NCBI GenBank assembly: GCA_963841635.1
Contig: CAWJDO010000002.1
Span: 744,001 to 808,000 of the forward strand
Direction of reading: 5' to 3'
Source: DASWZN01 sp963841635
GTDB lineage: Bacteria > Acidobacteriota > Terriglobia > Bryobacterales > Bryobacteraceae
Length of the DNA stretch: 64,000 bases
Each line of letters begins with the position of its first letter. The first letter of the stretch is position 1. A model generated the notes under the pieces. The model did not search any database. It was not told the DNA's origin and was given only the letters and a program-made list of their open reading frames with translations. Position numbers and translations under genes: made by a program. Shown here piece by piece: positions 18,893 to 27,489 of this stretch.

Positions 18893-20494
18893 ATGAGAAT
18901 GACTTCCGCAGTGCTGGCGGCTTTCATGGCTGCGAACGCCGCCGCGACGCTCGACGCTCAGGTCAAGGAGAGCCTGCTTCCCCGCCTGGTGAAAACGGAC
19001 GGGCGGTTCGCCCTGTTTGTCGACGGCGCCCCTTATCTGATGTTGGGCGCGCAAGTGCACAACTCCAGTGCCTGGCCGGCCATGCTTCCGAAAGTGTGGC
19101 CCGCGATGGAGTATCTGAACGTAAATACGGTGGAGATTCCGGTCTATTGGGAGCAGTTCGAGGCGCGCCACGGGGTGTTCGACACCACGCTGATCGACAC
19201 GCTGCTGAGGGAGGCGCGCCAGCATCGCGTTCACCTGGTGCTGCTCTGGTTCGGCACCTGGAAGAACGGCAGCCAGCACTACATGCCGGAGTGGATGAAG
19301 CGGGCGCCCGAACGCTATCCGCACATGGTGGACAAGAACGGGCGCGCGGTGGACTCGCCTTCGCCCTACGCCACCGCGTCCCTCGAAGCGGATAAGACGG
19401 CATTCACCGCATTCATGCGGCACCTCAAGGCGGCCGATCCGGAGCGCACGGTGATCATGGTTCAGGTGGAGAACGAGCCGGGCACGTGGGGCAGCGTCCG
19501 CGATTGCTCCCCGGCTGCGCAGGAACTCTTCGAAGCGCCGGTGCCGCCCGAGGTCCTGAGCGCCATGCAAGTGAAAGCTACGTCGCCATCGCCAAACTGG
19601 CAGGAAGCGTTTGGGGCGGAGGCGGAGGTCTGCTTCCACGCCTGGTCGGTGGCGCGATACGTCGGCCAGGTGGCTGCGGCGGGGAAGGCCGTGTATCCGC
19701 TGCCGCTCTATGCCAACGCGGCATTGCGCAATCCGCTGAAGCCGGGCGCTCCGGGCACTTACGAGAGCGGCGGCCCGACGGACAATGTGCTGGCTATCTG
19801 GAAGGCGGCTGCGCCGGCGCTGGATATTCTGGCGCCCGACATATACGAGAACGATCCCGCGGTGTATCTGAAGGTGCTGGAACTCTATCACCGCGACGAT
19901 AACGCGCTGTTCGTGCCCGAGACCGGCGGGCCCGGCAACGCGCGGTTCTTCTTCTCGGCGCTCGGCCTTCAGGCCATCGGGTTCTCGCCGTTCGGCATGG
20001 ACTACACCGTGAATCGCGGCGCGGGGGACGCTGGGCGGCCACGCGAGGAATTTCTCGCTCCCTGGGCGATGAATAACCGGCTGATCGGGCCGATGCAGCG
20101 GGAGATCGCGCGCCTCAATTTCGAAGGCAAGCTCCAAGCCGTGGCCGAGGAAAAGGGCAAGATCACGCAGACTCTGGCATTCGGTCCATGGAACGCGGTG
20201 GTGTCCTATGGAGCGCGGCGCAACAATCCGGCGGAGGGGAATGCGGAGCCGACGGGGCGCGTCTTGGTGGCGCAACTGAAGGATGACCAGTTCCTGGTGG
20301 CCGGGTACTTCTGCCGCGTCGATTTCCGGCCGGCCGATGCCGGGAGCGCGCGCCAGTTTCTGCGTGTCGAAGAGGGCACTTACGAGAGCGGCGTCTTCAA
20401 GTTCCTCCGCATCTGGAACGGCGACGAGACCGACTGGGGGCTCAACTTCGGCGCCGAGCCCGTAGTGCTGCGCGTCTCGCTCGCGACGTATTAG
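18893..20494 (+). CDS. GH35-like beta-galactosidase with DUF5597-type C-terminus
   Basis: A 533-residue protein with a signal peptide (MRMTSAVLAAFMAANAAATLDAQ). The TIM barrel has LFVDGAPYLMLGAQVHNSS, typical of GH35/GH42 N-termini. Acid/base Glu195 is in MVQVENEPG and the likely nucleophile Glu343 is in LFVPETGGPG. The C-terminal 170 residues are beta-rich, like the DUF5597 domain attached to such enzymes. It probably removes terminal beta-galactose from pectic or other plant galactans outside the cytoplasm. It is transcribed divergently from the esterase-lyase/GH2 pair across a 75-base gap that must hold both promoters. Confidence 0.85.
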   Translation: MRMTSAVLAAFMAANAAATLDAQVKESLLPRLVKTDGRFALFVDGAPYLMLGAQVHNSSAWPAMLPKVWPAMEYLNVNTVEIPVYWEQFEARHGVFDTTLIDTLLREARQHRVHLVLLWFGTWKNGSQHYMPEWMKRAPERYPHMVDKNGRAVDSPSPYATASLEADKTAFTAFMRHLKAADPERTVIMVQVENEPGTWGSVRDCSPAAQELFEAPVPPEVLSAMQVKATSPSPNWQEAFGAEAEVCFHAWSVARYVGQVAAAGKAVYPLPLYANAALRNPLKPGAPGTYESGGPTDNVLAIWKAAAPALDILAPDIYENDPAVYLKVLELYHRDDNALFVPETGGPGNARFFFSALGLQAIGFSPFGMDYTVNRGAGDAGRPREEFLAPWAMNNRLIGPMQREIARLNFEGKLQAVAEEKGKITQTLAFGPWNAVVSYGARRNNPAEGNAEPTGRVLVAQLKDDQFLVAGYFCRVDFRPADAGSARQFLRVEEGTYESGVFKFLRIWNGDETDWGLNFGAEPVVLRVSLATY

Positions 20495-20709
20495 CGGCTG
20501 CGGGTGAGGGGCGCGGCGGTGTCCATTTGCGGGATTGGCTTCGTTTTGTTTTTGGGCCTCGGCAGTTGCAATCGATTGATGCTGTTGAAGCTGCCCTGCA
20601 CTGGATCGCTGGGAGACAGATTTCGAAGGTGGGCGTGACGCGCAAATTCCAGGCGCTGATGCCGGTTCCGTTAGTGGCAGCTTTTGTTATACTCACGGGT
20701 GGGACAGAA
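20495..20709. other. Intergenic stretch before recombinase unit 1
   Basis: No gene is supported here. The stretch contains a T-rich segment and a -10-like TATACT at 20688-20693 close to the tRNA-Gly half that follows. Confidence 0.5.
20688..20693 (+). promoter_or_regulatory. -10 element driving the tRNA-Gly half and recombinase 1
   Basis: TATACT lies 16 bases before the first tRNA nucleotide, the normal distance for a tRNA gene promoter. The -35 region is weak (TTCCGT). Transcription from here would run through the tRNA half into the recombinase gene. Confidence 0.5.
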
Positions 20710-20743
<34 letters not shown>

Positions 20744-20932
20744 GGCTCAACCCTTTCTTCCCCAATGATTTAGAGGACATGGTGTCCACCGTGGCGGCCG
20801 CTGGCTACCGGGCCGTGAGGTGGATAATGTGCTCTAGAGTATCTTCGTCCAAAGCTCAAAATCGATCGCGGGCAGAAGACTTTTGCACCCCACCTTCCCG
20901 GCTCTTCATGATTAGCCTACGAGGTGGAATCT

Positions 20933-22192
20933 ATGTCCCGCGTCAACATCATCAAGAAGGTCAAAGTCGACCGCGATTGGAAGCTGCGTTCCATTCCCCG
21001 CAACGCCAAGGGCAACTACGACTGGAATGCCCTGCCTGAGGGGCTGTACCTCATCGAGTGGCGGGCCGGCGGCAAACGGCGCCGCGAGTCGGCTGGCGTC
21101 ACCGCGGCTCAGGCGCTCGAAGCGCAACGCCGCAAGCGCCATGAGCTGGAGGGCCGAAAGCTGGGTGTCCCCGGCTTTGAAACGGCCGGCGAAACCGTCA
21201 AGAAGCCTGCGCTGCATGTGGCCGTCGACAAGTACCTGGAGCAGATCGAAGCGCTCAAGAAGCCCAATACTCACCGGAAGTACGAAGCTGTGCTTAATCG
21301 GTTCCTGGATTTCTTCCGCGACCGCGACTCAATAGACGCCATCTCCGGCGACGATCTGACGGATTTCGTTGTGAGCCTCAAGAAGGATCACGGCCTCGGA
21401 TCCAACACGATCCTGCACAACGCTGTCATCATCGCGCAGTTTCTCAAGCGCCACGGAAGGAGCGGGATGACGCGCGAACTGGCGTTACCCGAGCGCATCA
21501 CCCCGCTGGTGAAGGTCTATCGGCACGAAGAGCTTGTCCGCTTCTTTGCAGCGTGCTCCGAAGCGGAACGAGCCTTGTTCGCCATGTTTCTTCTCAGCGG
21601 TTTCCGCGAGCAAGAAGTGATGTACCTGAACTGGAGCGACGTGAATTTCGAGTTGCGGACTGTTCGCGTGACCGCGAAACCGAACCTCGGATTCTACCCG
21701 AAGCGGTGGGAAGATCGTGAGGTTCCAGCCCCGGTGGAACTCCTCGAAGAACTTCGGAAGCTCACGCATCGCTCGAACTGCCAGTTTGTGTTCCCCTCCA
21801 GTACAGGAAACCGCGAACAGCACATGCTCGATCACTGCAAAGCCGTCGCTAAGCGCGCCGGACTCGACCCCACAGGATTTGATCTGAAGACCTTTCGCTC
21901 CACCTATGCCACCGGAATGCTGCGCAGGGGATTCGACGTACGGACCGTGCAACACTGGATGGGCCACAAGTCGCTGGAGACGACGATGCGTTATCTGGCG
22001 CCAGCAACCGACGTTCACGACGAAGTGGACTTGGTTACTATTCCGTCAATCGGCAAGGCCGAAGCGGTGCCCCGAAAGTCCGTTGCGCGCGACACGCGTG
22101 CCTCTCGCAACGCGGACCAGGGACGATCGGTTGCCAGGCGCGAAGAGTCGGTACACGTAGTTCCGTTACAACTTGGCAGGCGATCCGGCTGA
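20933..22192 (+). CDS. Tyrosine recombinase/integrase, copy 1
   Basis: A 419-residue phage-type integrase from ATG 20933, with GAGGTGG just upstream; an in-frame GTG at 20924 is less likely. An N-terminal arm-binding-like region (about 1-90) is followed by a SAM-like core-binding domain (LHVAVDKYLEQIEALKKPNT to FLKRHGRSGM). The catalytic domain carries Arg in LLSGFREQEVMYLNWSD, the box II variant LKTFRSTYATGML (Lys for the usual first His), QHWMGHKS and the nucleophile Tyr in TMRYL. It should cut and join attachment sites, probably in tRNA genes. Copy 2 differs at about 20 residues by eye. Confidence 0.92.
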   Translation: MSRVNIIKKVKVDRDWKLRSIPRNAKGNYDWNALPEGLYLIEWRAGGKRRRESAGVTAAQALEAQRRKRHELEGRKLGVPGFETAGETVKKPALHVAVDKYLEQIEALKKPNTHRKYEAVLNRFLDFFRDRDSIDAISGDDLTDFVVSLKKDHGLGSNTILHNAVIIAQFLKRHGRSGMTRELALPERITPLVKVYRHEELVRFFAACSEAERALFAMFLLSGFREQEVMYLNWSDVNFELRTVRVTAKPNLGFYPKRWEDREVPAPVELLEELRKLTHRSNCQFVFPSSTGNREQHMLDHCKAVAKRAGLDPTGFDLKTFRSTYATGMLRRGFDVRTVQHWMGHKSLETTMRYLAPATDVHDEVDLVTIPSIGKAEAVPRKSVARDTRASRNADQGRSVARREESVHVVPLQLGRRSG

Positions 22193-22201
22193 TTTCAGAT
22201 T

Positions 22202-22245
22202 GCGAAGAACGGCTTGGGGCAGACGCACTAGCTTTGAGGTGGCTG
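22202..22245 (+). pseudogene. Degenerate 5'-half copy of the tRNA-Leu
   Basis: GCGAAG, GGCAGACGCAC and TTGAGGTGGCTG occur here in the same order as in the tRNA-Leu at 22281, with substitutions and one inserted base. The match stops after the anticodon stem. It starts where similarity between the two recombinase units ends, so it may be an attachment-site remnant. Confidence 0.55.
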
Positions 22246-22280
22246 TTTAAGCTGGTCGCGTCAAAGCAATTTGACGACAA

Positions 22281-22363
22281 GCGAAGTGGCGAAATTGGCA
22301 GACGCACAGCCTTGAGGTGGCTGCGCCCGTAAGGGCGTGGGGGTTCAAGTCTCCCCTTCCGCA
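22281..22363 (+). tRNA. tRNA-Leu (GAG anticodon), acceptor stem defective
   Basis: An 83-base class II tRNA with D-arm GCGAAATTGGCAGACGC, anticodon stem CAGCC/GGCTG, loop TTGAGGT (anticodon GAG), variable arm CGCCC/GGGCG and T-arm GGGGGTTCAAGTCTCCC. The 3' acceptor strand CTTCCGC expects GCGGAAG at the 5' end, but the gene reads GCGAAGT, one G short, giving six pairs with a bulge. It may be a decayed copy. CCA is not encoded. Confidence 0.7.
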
Positions 22364-22531
22364 CCGCGACTCAAACCGGTGACATCTCTAATGGGAACCG
22401 CAGCGGAAGCACGACGGCGAAGTTCCCTCGGTGGAGGCCCCTCGATGCTCGCCAGCAGTTCCTGGGTCGTCAGCCTCAGGGCGTGGACGCACACGCGAGT
22501 CGAAAAGTGTTCGCGCCGTTGGCGCCCACGG

Positions 22532-22882
22532 TCATGCTCGCCTCGAACGCCGGGCGTCGAGGCTCAACGGGCCTGCGCCGAACTGCGAGATAAGCAGGGC
22601 CGCGCCCAGCATGGAGAGGTTCTTCATGAACATGATCATCTGCGTCTGCGCCATCGCCGGATCGGCCATAGCCCAGAACTTGTGCATCGCCAGCGTCACG
22701 GGAACCAGGAATAGCGCAATCAGCAGCGCGCCGACCTTTGCGCGGCAGCCCAGCAGAATGCTCAACGCGCCCGCCAGAGCAAGAATCCCGGATAACGGCA
22801 CGGCCACAGCAGCAAGCGGCACGCCTTGCGAGGCCGCATAGTCGATCGTGTGCTTCGAGAAGTGATTGAAGCCTGACAGCAA
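22532..22882 (-). CDS. DoxX-family membrane protein, 5'-truncated
   Basis: The 116 residues from TTG 22882 match DoxX proteins: LLSGFNHFSKHTID, three further membrane segments and MIMFMKNLSMLGAALLISQFG. The frame continues upstream through most of the first membrane segment (about IFLFALIFLLSGFNHF) to an in-frame TAG, without ATG or GTG, so the native start appears lost. The lost end coincides with the start of the opposing AI-2E-type gene. It may be a pseudogene or use a rare start. DoxX proteins are four-helix membrane proteins linked to quinone or redox functions. Confidence 0.6.
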   Translation of the reverse strand: MLSGFNHFSKHTIDYAASQGVPLAAVAVPLSGILALAGALSILLGCRAKVGALLIALFLVPVTLAMHKFWAMADPAMAQTQMIMFMKNLSMLGAALLISQFGAGPLSLDARRSRRA

Positions 22883-23915
22883 GAAGATCAGCGCGAACAG
22901 AAATATAGTTTGGTGCGCGATCGCCGTCTTCGTCGCAGTGGCCCTTGATCCGGCAGTCTATTGGCTTCAAAGGGCGCGTATCGGGCGCATGACTGCCATT
23001 GTCCTGGCGTATTTGGGGCTGCTGCTGGGGACGATGGGAACAATAGCGTTGTTGGTTCCGCTATTGGTCACTCAGACCAAGTCGCTGGCAAACTTCGCTG
23101 TCGCCGTCTCCCAAAATCCCCAGGGTTGGCTGGGGCACGTCAGAGATTTCGTCACCCGGTCTAGCTTGGGTTGGCTGTGTGATGCAATTGTCGATCAACT
23201 ACGGGGTGTGCCCGCACAGCTTGGCCAGTGGACGGAACGCTTTCTGTTGTCCAGCCGAGGCTTTCTTATCAATGCTGCCGAGTTCGTCACCGCCTCGCTA
23301 GCTATCCTCGTAATCTCGTTCTTCCTGCTCCGTGACGGCGAGAACTTCATCAACCATGCGATACAACTCTTCCCTGAGGCAGAGCGAGCGCGCTTGCGGC
23401 GTATCCTCAAGCAGACCGCTACGGCGGTGACTGGCTATGTTACGGGAAACCTTTTGATCAGTTTGATCTGCGGTGTGGCTCTCTGTGTGGTGCTGATACT
23501 CCTGAAGATGCCTTACGCCGCTGTACTAGCGCTAATCGTCGCGGTTCTGGACCTGATCCCGCAGATAGGCGCGACAATGGGCGGAGCGCTGCTGGTATTG
23601 GCCGGGTTGTTTGTCGATCCATGGAAGAGCATCGTGTTGCTGGCCTACGTCATAATCTATCAGCTTGTAGAAAACCACATCCTTACGCCGGCAGTCTATA
23701 GTCATACGGTAAAGCTCCATCCACTGGTCATCCTGGTCGCGGTGCTGATGGGCGGCCTGCTGTACGGGATCGTGGGCACGCTGCTGGCTATGCCCGTGGC
23801 GGAGGTCATACGTATTCTCGGAGCTGAGTGGCTGGCTGCACGAGAACATCGCAGCACAGGATCTTCCATTGACGGGTCGCAAGAGGAGCCAACCGCCAGA
23901 CAGCGTGATGAGTAA
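22866..23915 (+). CDS. AI-2E/TqsA-family transporter, probably 5'-truncated
   Basis: A 349-residue protein with about seven membrane segments. Family features include AVALDPAVYWLQR, the central amphipathic domain, LVISFFLLRDGENFI, VLDLIPQIGATMGGALLVLAGL and YQLVENHILTPAVYSHTVKLHPLVILVAVLMGGLLYGIVGTLLAMP. These proteins export autoinducer-2 or exchange ions. The start (TTG 22866) is suspect: its first 14 codons are antisense to the first helix of the doxX gene, and the family's usual N-terminal pair of segments is incomplete. Two genes appear to have been joined near 22905. Confidence 0.75.
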   Translation: MKPDSKKISANRNIVWCAIAVFVAVALDPAVYWLQRARIGRMTAIVLAYLGLLLGTMGTIALLVPLLVTQTKSLANFAVAVSQNPQGWLGHVRDFVTRSSLGWLCDAIVDQLRGVPAQLGQWTERFLLSSRGFLINAAEFVTASLAILVISFFLLRDGENFINHAIQLFPEAERARLRRILKQTATAVTGYVTGNLLISLICGVALCVVLILLKMPYAAVLALIVAVLDLIPQIGATMGGALLVLAGLFVDPWKSIVLLAYVIIYQLVENHILTPAVYSHTVKLHPLVILVAVLMGGLLYGIVGTLLAMPVAEVIRILGAEWLAAREHRSTGSSIDGSQEEPTARQRDE

Positions 23916-24464
23916 TCCAGTCTCAACAGCGGGAGAGGCCCTTCGGCGGTTGTCCTTTGCAAATTGCGCTGCTGTGGCCACTTCTCCGATGGTGGATCGG
24001 CCCTTTCCGGAGGCGCGTACCTGACGAACGGTTGGAGGGAGTACGCCAGTGTCGTGGCGGCGCCGAACGCTAGCACCGCGTGTTCTGCTTTGCGGTACCA
24101 GCCGGATTGATCGTCTATTTCGCACTGCCTTGCCTCCTTCGATGGCAGAGGGGTGGCGTCGCGGCGTGAAGCCAGGCCCCGAGATAGTCGAACGCCCGAG
24201 TCCCAATAACCCGGTCGAACCACTCCACGGCGCCACGCTGATGGAGGCGGGGTGCGAGAAGACGGCCGCGCTGCTCAGGGAGACGATGGGAGTCGGGGAG
24301 TCGGCTCCTTCAGCACGAGAGAAACCGATGCCCTAAACGGTCTCTTCGCGCTCCTCGTGAACGTTCTGTTACGCGGCCGTGAATTCCTCGCGACGACGGC
24401 CCGTTCTTGAGATTGTCTTAAGGCTCGGATGGTCTAATCGAGTCTCAAAACCCCGGAGGTGAGT
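23916..24464. other. 549-bp region without a supported gene
   Basis: Short frames occur on both strands but none has a credible start, ribosome-binding site or family match. The sequence looks like decayed coding DNA between the truncated transporter and the first TonB-dependent receptor. GGAGG at 24455-24459 belongs to the receptor. Confidence 0.5.
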
Positions 24465-27400
24465 ATGGTTCCTGCATCGTCTTGGATCACGAAGAGCTTT
24501 CTGCGGCGCTTCTCTCTGTGCGTGCTTGCCGTCGGCATCCTTGCGCTGCCGGTAGCGGCTCAAGATCGAACGGCTATTAGCGGCACCGTTATGGATGCGT
24601 CGGGTGCGGTTATTCCCGACTCGAAGGTCGAGCTGAAATGCCCGGCCACTGGCCTCTCGCGTGAGACCCACACCAGCGCGACCGGGATCTACGAGTTTCC
24701 GTCGCTCTCTATCGGCAGCTACAGTGTGACCGTCACCAAGAACGGCTTCAAGCCGTACAAGGTTGACGACATCGAGCTGCTGTTCGGTCAGGCGCGGACC
24801 GTCGATGCGGTCCTCCAGGTCGGAGGCACGACCGACACCGTGGAAGTCCACGAGACGTCGGAGATGCTGAACAGGACGTCTGCCGAGGTTGGCCAAGTGA
24901 TCGAATCCGAGCAGATCAGCGAAATCCCGGTCAGCGGCCGCAACTGGGCCAGCCTTATGCTACTCGCGCCCGGGTCCATCAACTACGGCGACGGAGCCCA
25001 GCGCTCCATTCAGTTCAACGGCCATTCGCTCGACGACAGTAACTTCACTTTCGACGGCGTCGATACCAGCGGCGTTCAGGAGCAGACCCAGAAGGCCGAC
25101 ACCCGTCTGAACATTGCCCTCGATTCCATCGCCGAGTTCCGCGTCAGCGACGCGGTCTATACCGCCGAGTCCGGCGATGCCGGCGGCGCGCAGATCAACG
25201 TCGTCTCGAAGTCCGGCTCGAATCAGTTCCACGGCACCACATTCTATGCTCTCCGCAACGACGCGCTGGATGCCCGCTCTCCCTTCGACCAAGTGAGCCT
25301 GCCGCCTTTCACCCTCAACCAGTTCGGCGCCAGTTTCGGCGGCCCCATCATCAAGAACAAGGCTTTCTTCTATCTGAACTACGAAGGACTCCGCCAGAGC
25401 CTCGGCGAGACCCTGTACAGCTACGTTCCCAACGACGCGTTTCGCGCTCAGGTGCTGGCGAAGTCGCCTGTCCTGAAGCCGATTCTCAATGCCTGGGCCA
25501 CCGGCGGGACCCCCATCGACAGCATGACCAACGAGCTGATCAAGGTCGCCACCGACACCATTCGTGAGGATGCCGGGATGGCCCGCTTCGACTACCGATT
25601 CAACGACGCGAACTCGGCCTACGTGCGCTATAACGTCGACAACGCCTATATCGACACTCCAACCGACGCCATGGGGGGACACAATGTAGTTCCCCATGTC
25701 CCTACCAACGTTGTCCTCGAATACCAGCACATCTTTTCACCCACGACTTACAACGAGGTCAAGTTCGGACTGAATCGCGCCAACTATCACAACTGGGGTT
25801 ATGGCACCTCGCCGGTCGCCGTGAGCGTTGGCAACGTCTCCTTCGACAGCGTCAGCGACACCTCGCTTGACACCGAGGTCGGCACCAGCTTTTCCTACAT
25901 CGATAACCTCACCTTGGTCCGCGGGCGCCATACCTTCAAAACTGGCGTGGACATCCGGCGCATCCGCCTGAACAACTCGGGCAACACCCTGACCACATCC
26001 TCCGTCAGCTATGACACCCCCGAGGACTTCATCAACAACACCGCCGCGTCGGCCTCCTATCTGCAAGGCGAGGGCGTTGTCGGCACCAGGCGCTTCTTCG
26101 CCGCTGGCTACTTCCAGGACGAATTCAAGGCCACCGCGAACCTTACCCTGAACCTTGGTTTGCGCTATGAGTACTATTCGGTGCCTCACGAGATCCTGAA
26201 CCGTTCCGCTGTCGTCGATATCGCTGGGTGCGGCGGCTTCTGCCCCAAGGGCACGCCCTATTTCAGCCCCAACACGAAGGACTTCGGCCCGCGTGTCGGC
26301 TTGGCCTGGGCGCCCCCGATGTTCCACGGCAAGACCGTCATTCGCACCGGCTTTGGCATCTACTACGGCGGCAATCAGAACGACGACTTCAGTGATCCTG
26401 CCGAAAGCGCCGTGCCCCGCTACTCCCTGACGCAAGCCGACTTTCCGGCGCTCTCCTATCCCCTGGTCGCCTTCCTCAATCCGGCCAACCAGCTCTTCTC
26501 GCCCAAGTCGATCGCCCGTGACCGCCAGGATCTCTCCTACAACAACTGGGACTTCCTGATCCAGCAGCAACTGCCGAAGGAATTCGTGGGCCAGATCGGC
26601 TACGTGGGCGGCGAGGGCCACCACCTGTTCGACAAGAACACCGTCAACCTTATCAATCCGGCCACCGGCAAGCGCCCGCTGCCCAACTTCTCCTCGTTCG
26701 GCCAGAAAGCCAATACCGGCAACAACAACTTCAACGCTCTCCAGGCGACCCTGCAGCGCCGCTTCGTCCACGGCCTGTTGTTCCAGGCCAATTACATGTG
26801 GTCGCACGGGATTACCGACGCCTCCGACGGAGCGGGAACGAGCGTGGGCTTTGAGAACATGGCCTGCCGCGCCTGCGACCGCAGCAGCAGCGACATCGAC
26901 GTGCGCCACACCATCACCATCAACGGAATCTACCTGTTGCCCATCGGCCACGGCCAGCGCTTCTTCAACACCGGGCTCGCGTCGCGGCTGATCGGCGGGT
27001 GGGAGCTCTCCGGTCTGGCGCAGGCACGCACGGGCCTCCCCGTGAACATCAGCGTGACTCGCAAAGCCGCTGCGACGCCCGACGGCAACACATCCAGCCA
27101 GCGCCCCAACCTCGTTGCCGGACAGTCCATTTACCCCGCCGATCAGACCATCAACGACTGGCTCAACATCGCCGCGTTTACGCCGCCCGCCAACGGCACC
27201 TGGGGCAACCTCGGCCGCTTCATCGCCCGCGGACCCGGCACTTACGAAATCGACACTTCTCTCGAGAAGAAGTTCCACCTCACCGAGCACAGTGTCTTCG
27301 ACCTGCGGGCCACCGCGTTCAACCTGCTCAACCACCCGCAGCTCGGCAATCCGGCCAGCAACATCTCGAAGGCCGGTACCTTCGGAACGATCACCAGCAT

Positions 27401-27470
27401 CATCAACGACGGAGCGACTGGCTCGGGAGCGCCTCGCCGGGTCGAGTTTATGTTGCGTCTCGAGTTCTGA
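24465..27470 (+). CDS. TonB-dependent receptor, Oar-like with carboxypeptidase-regulatory domain (1)
   Basis: A 1001-residue outer-membrane protein. ATG 24465 is preferred over GTG 24459 because GGAGG is correctly spaced. The signal peptide ends near VAAQ. A CarboxypepD_reg domain follows (about 30-115: AISGTVMDASGAVIPDSKVEL, SIGSYSVTVTKNGFKPYKV). The plug contains IPVSGRNWASLMLLAPG, FNGHSLDDSNFTFDGVD and SGDAGGAQINVVSKSGSNQFHG. The 22-strand-type barrel has LNLGLRYEYYSVPHE and ends in a terminal aromatic (MLRLEF). Such receptors import large nutrients with TonB energy. The substrate is unknown. It is followed by a secreted phosphatase-like gene 19 bases later. Confidence 0.92.
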   Translation: MVPASSWITKSFLRRFSLCVLAVGILALPVAAQDRTAISGTVMDASGAVIPDSKVELKCPATGLSRETHTSATGIYEFPSLSIGSYSVTVTKNGFKPYKVDDIELLFGQARTVDAVLQVGGTTDTVEVHETSEMLNRTSAEVGQVIESEQISEIPVSGRNWASLMLLAPGSINYGDGAQRSIQFNGHSLDDSNFTFDGVDTSGVQEQTQKADTRLNIALDSIAEFRVSDAVYTAESGDAGGAQINVVSKSGSNQFHGTTFYALRNDALDARSPFDQVSLPPFTLNQFGASFGGPIIKNKAFFYLNYEGLRQSLGETLYSYVPNDAFRAQVLAKSPVLKPILNAWATGGTPIDSMTNELIKVATDTIREDAGMARFDYRFNDANSAYVRYNVDNAYIDTPTDAMGGHNVVPHVPTNVVLEYQHIFSPTTYNEVKFGLNRANYHNWGYGTSPVAVSVGNVSFDSVSDTSLDTEVGTSFSYIDNLTLVRGRHTFKTGVDIRRIRLNNSGNTLTTSSVSYDTPEDFINNTAASASYLQGEGVVGTRRFFAAGYFQDEFKATANLTLNLGLRYEYYSVPHEILNRSAVVDIAGCGGFCPKGTPYFSPNTKDFGPRVGLAWAPPMFHGKTVIRTGFGIYYGGNQNDDFSDPAESAVPRYSLTQADFPALSYPLVAFLNPANQLFSPKSIARDRQDLSYNNWDFLIQQQLPKEFVGQIGYVGGEGHHLFDKNTVNLINPATGKRPLPNFSSFGQKANTGNNNFNALQATLQRRFVHGLLFQANYMWSHGITDASDGAGTSVGFENMACRACDRSSSDIDVRHTITINGIYLLPIGHGQRFFNTGLASRLIGGWELSGLAQARTGLPVNISVTRKAAATPDGNTSSQRPNLVAGQSIYPADQTINDWLNIAAFTPPANGTWGNLGRFIARGPGTYEIDTSLEKKFHLTEHSVFDLRATAFNLLNHPQLGNPASNISKAGTFGTITSIINDGATGSGAPRRVEFMLRLEF

Positions 27471-27489
27471 GGGCCACATCCAATCACGC

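Noticed and set aside
16496..20275. A single 1259-residue protein on the minus strand
   Set aside because: The first 486 codons are antisense to the GH35-like gene; a proper signal peptide starts at 18817, so only 16496-18817 is called.
23532..24236. Minus-strand frames of 170-230 codons
   Set aside because: They are antisense to the AI-2E-type gene for most of their length and have no recognisable domain.
24360..24450. Pho-type site before receptor 1
   Set aside because: GTTACG and TTGTCTT occur but not at 11-bp spacing with a second half-site.
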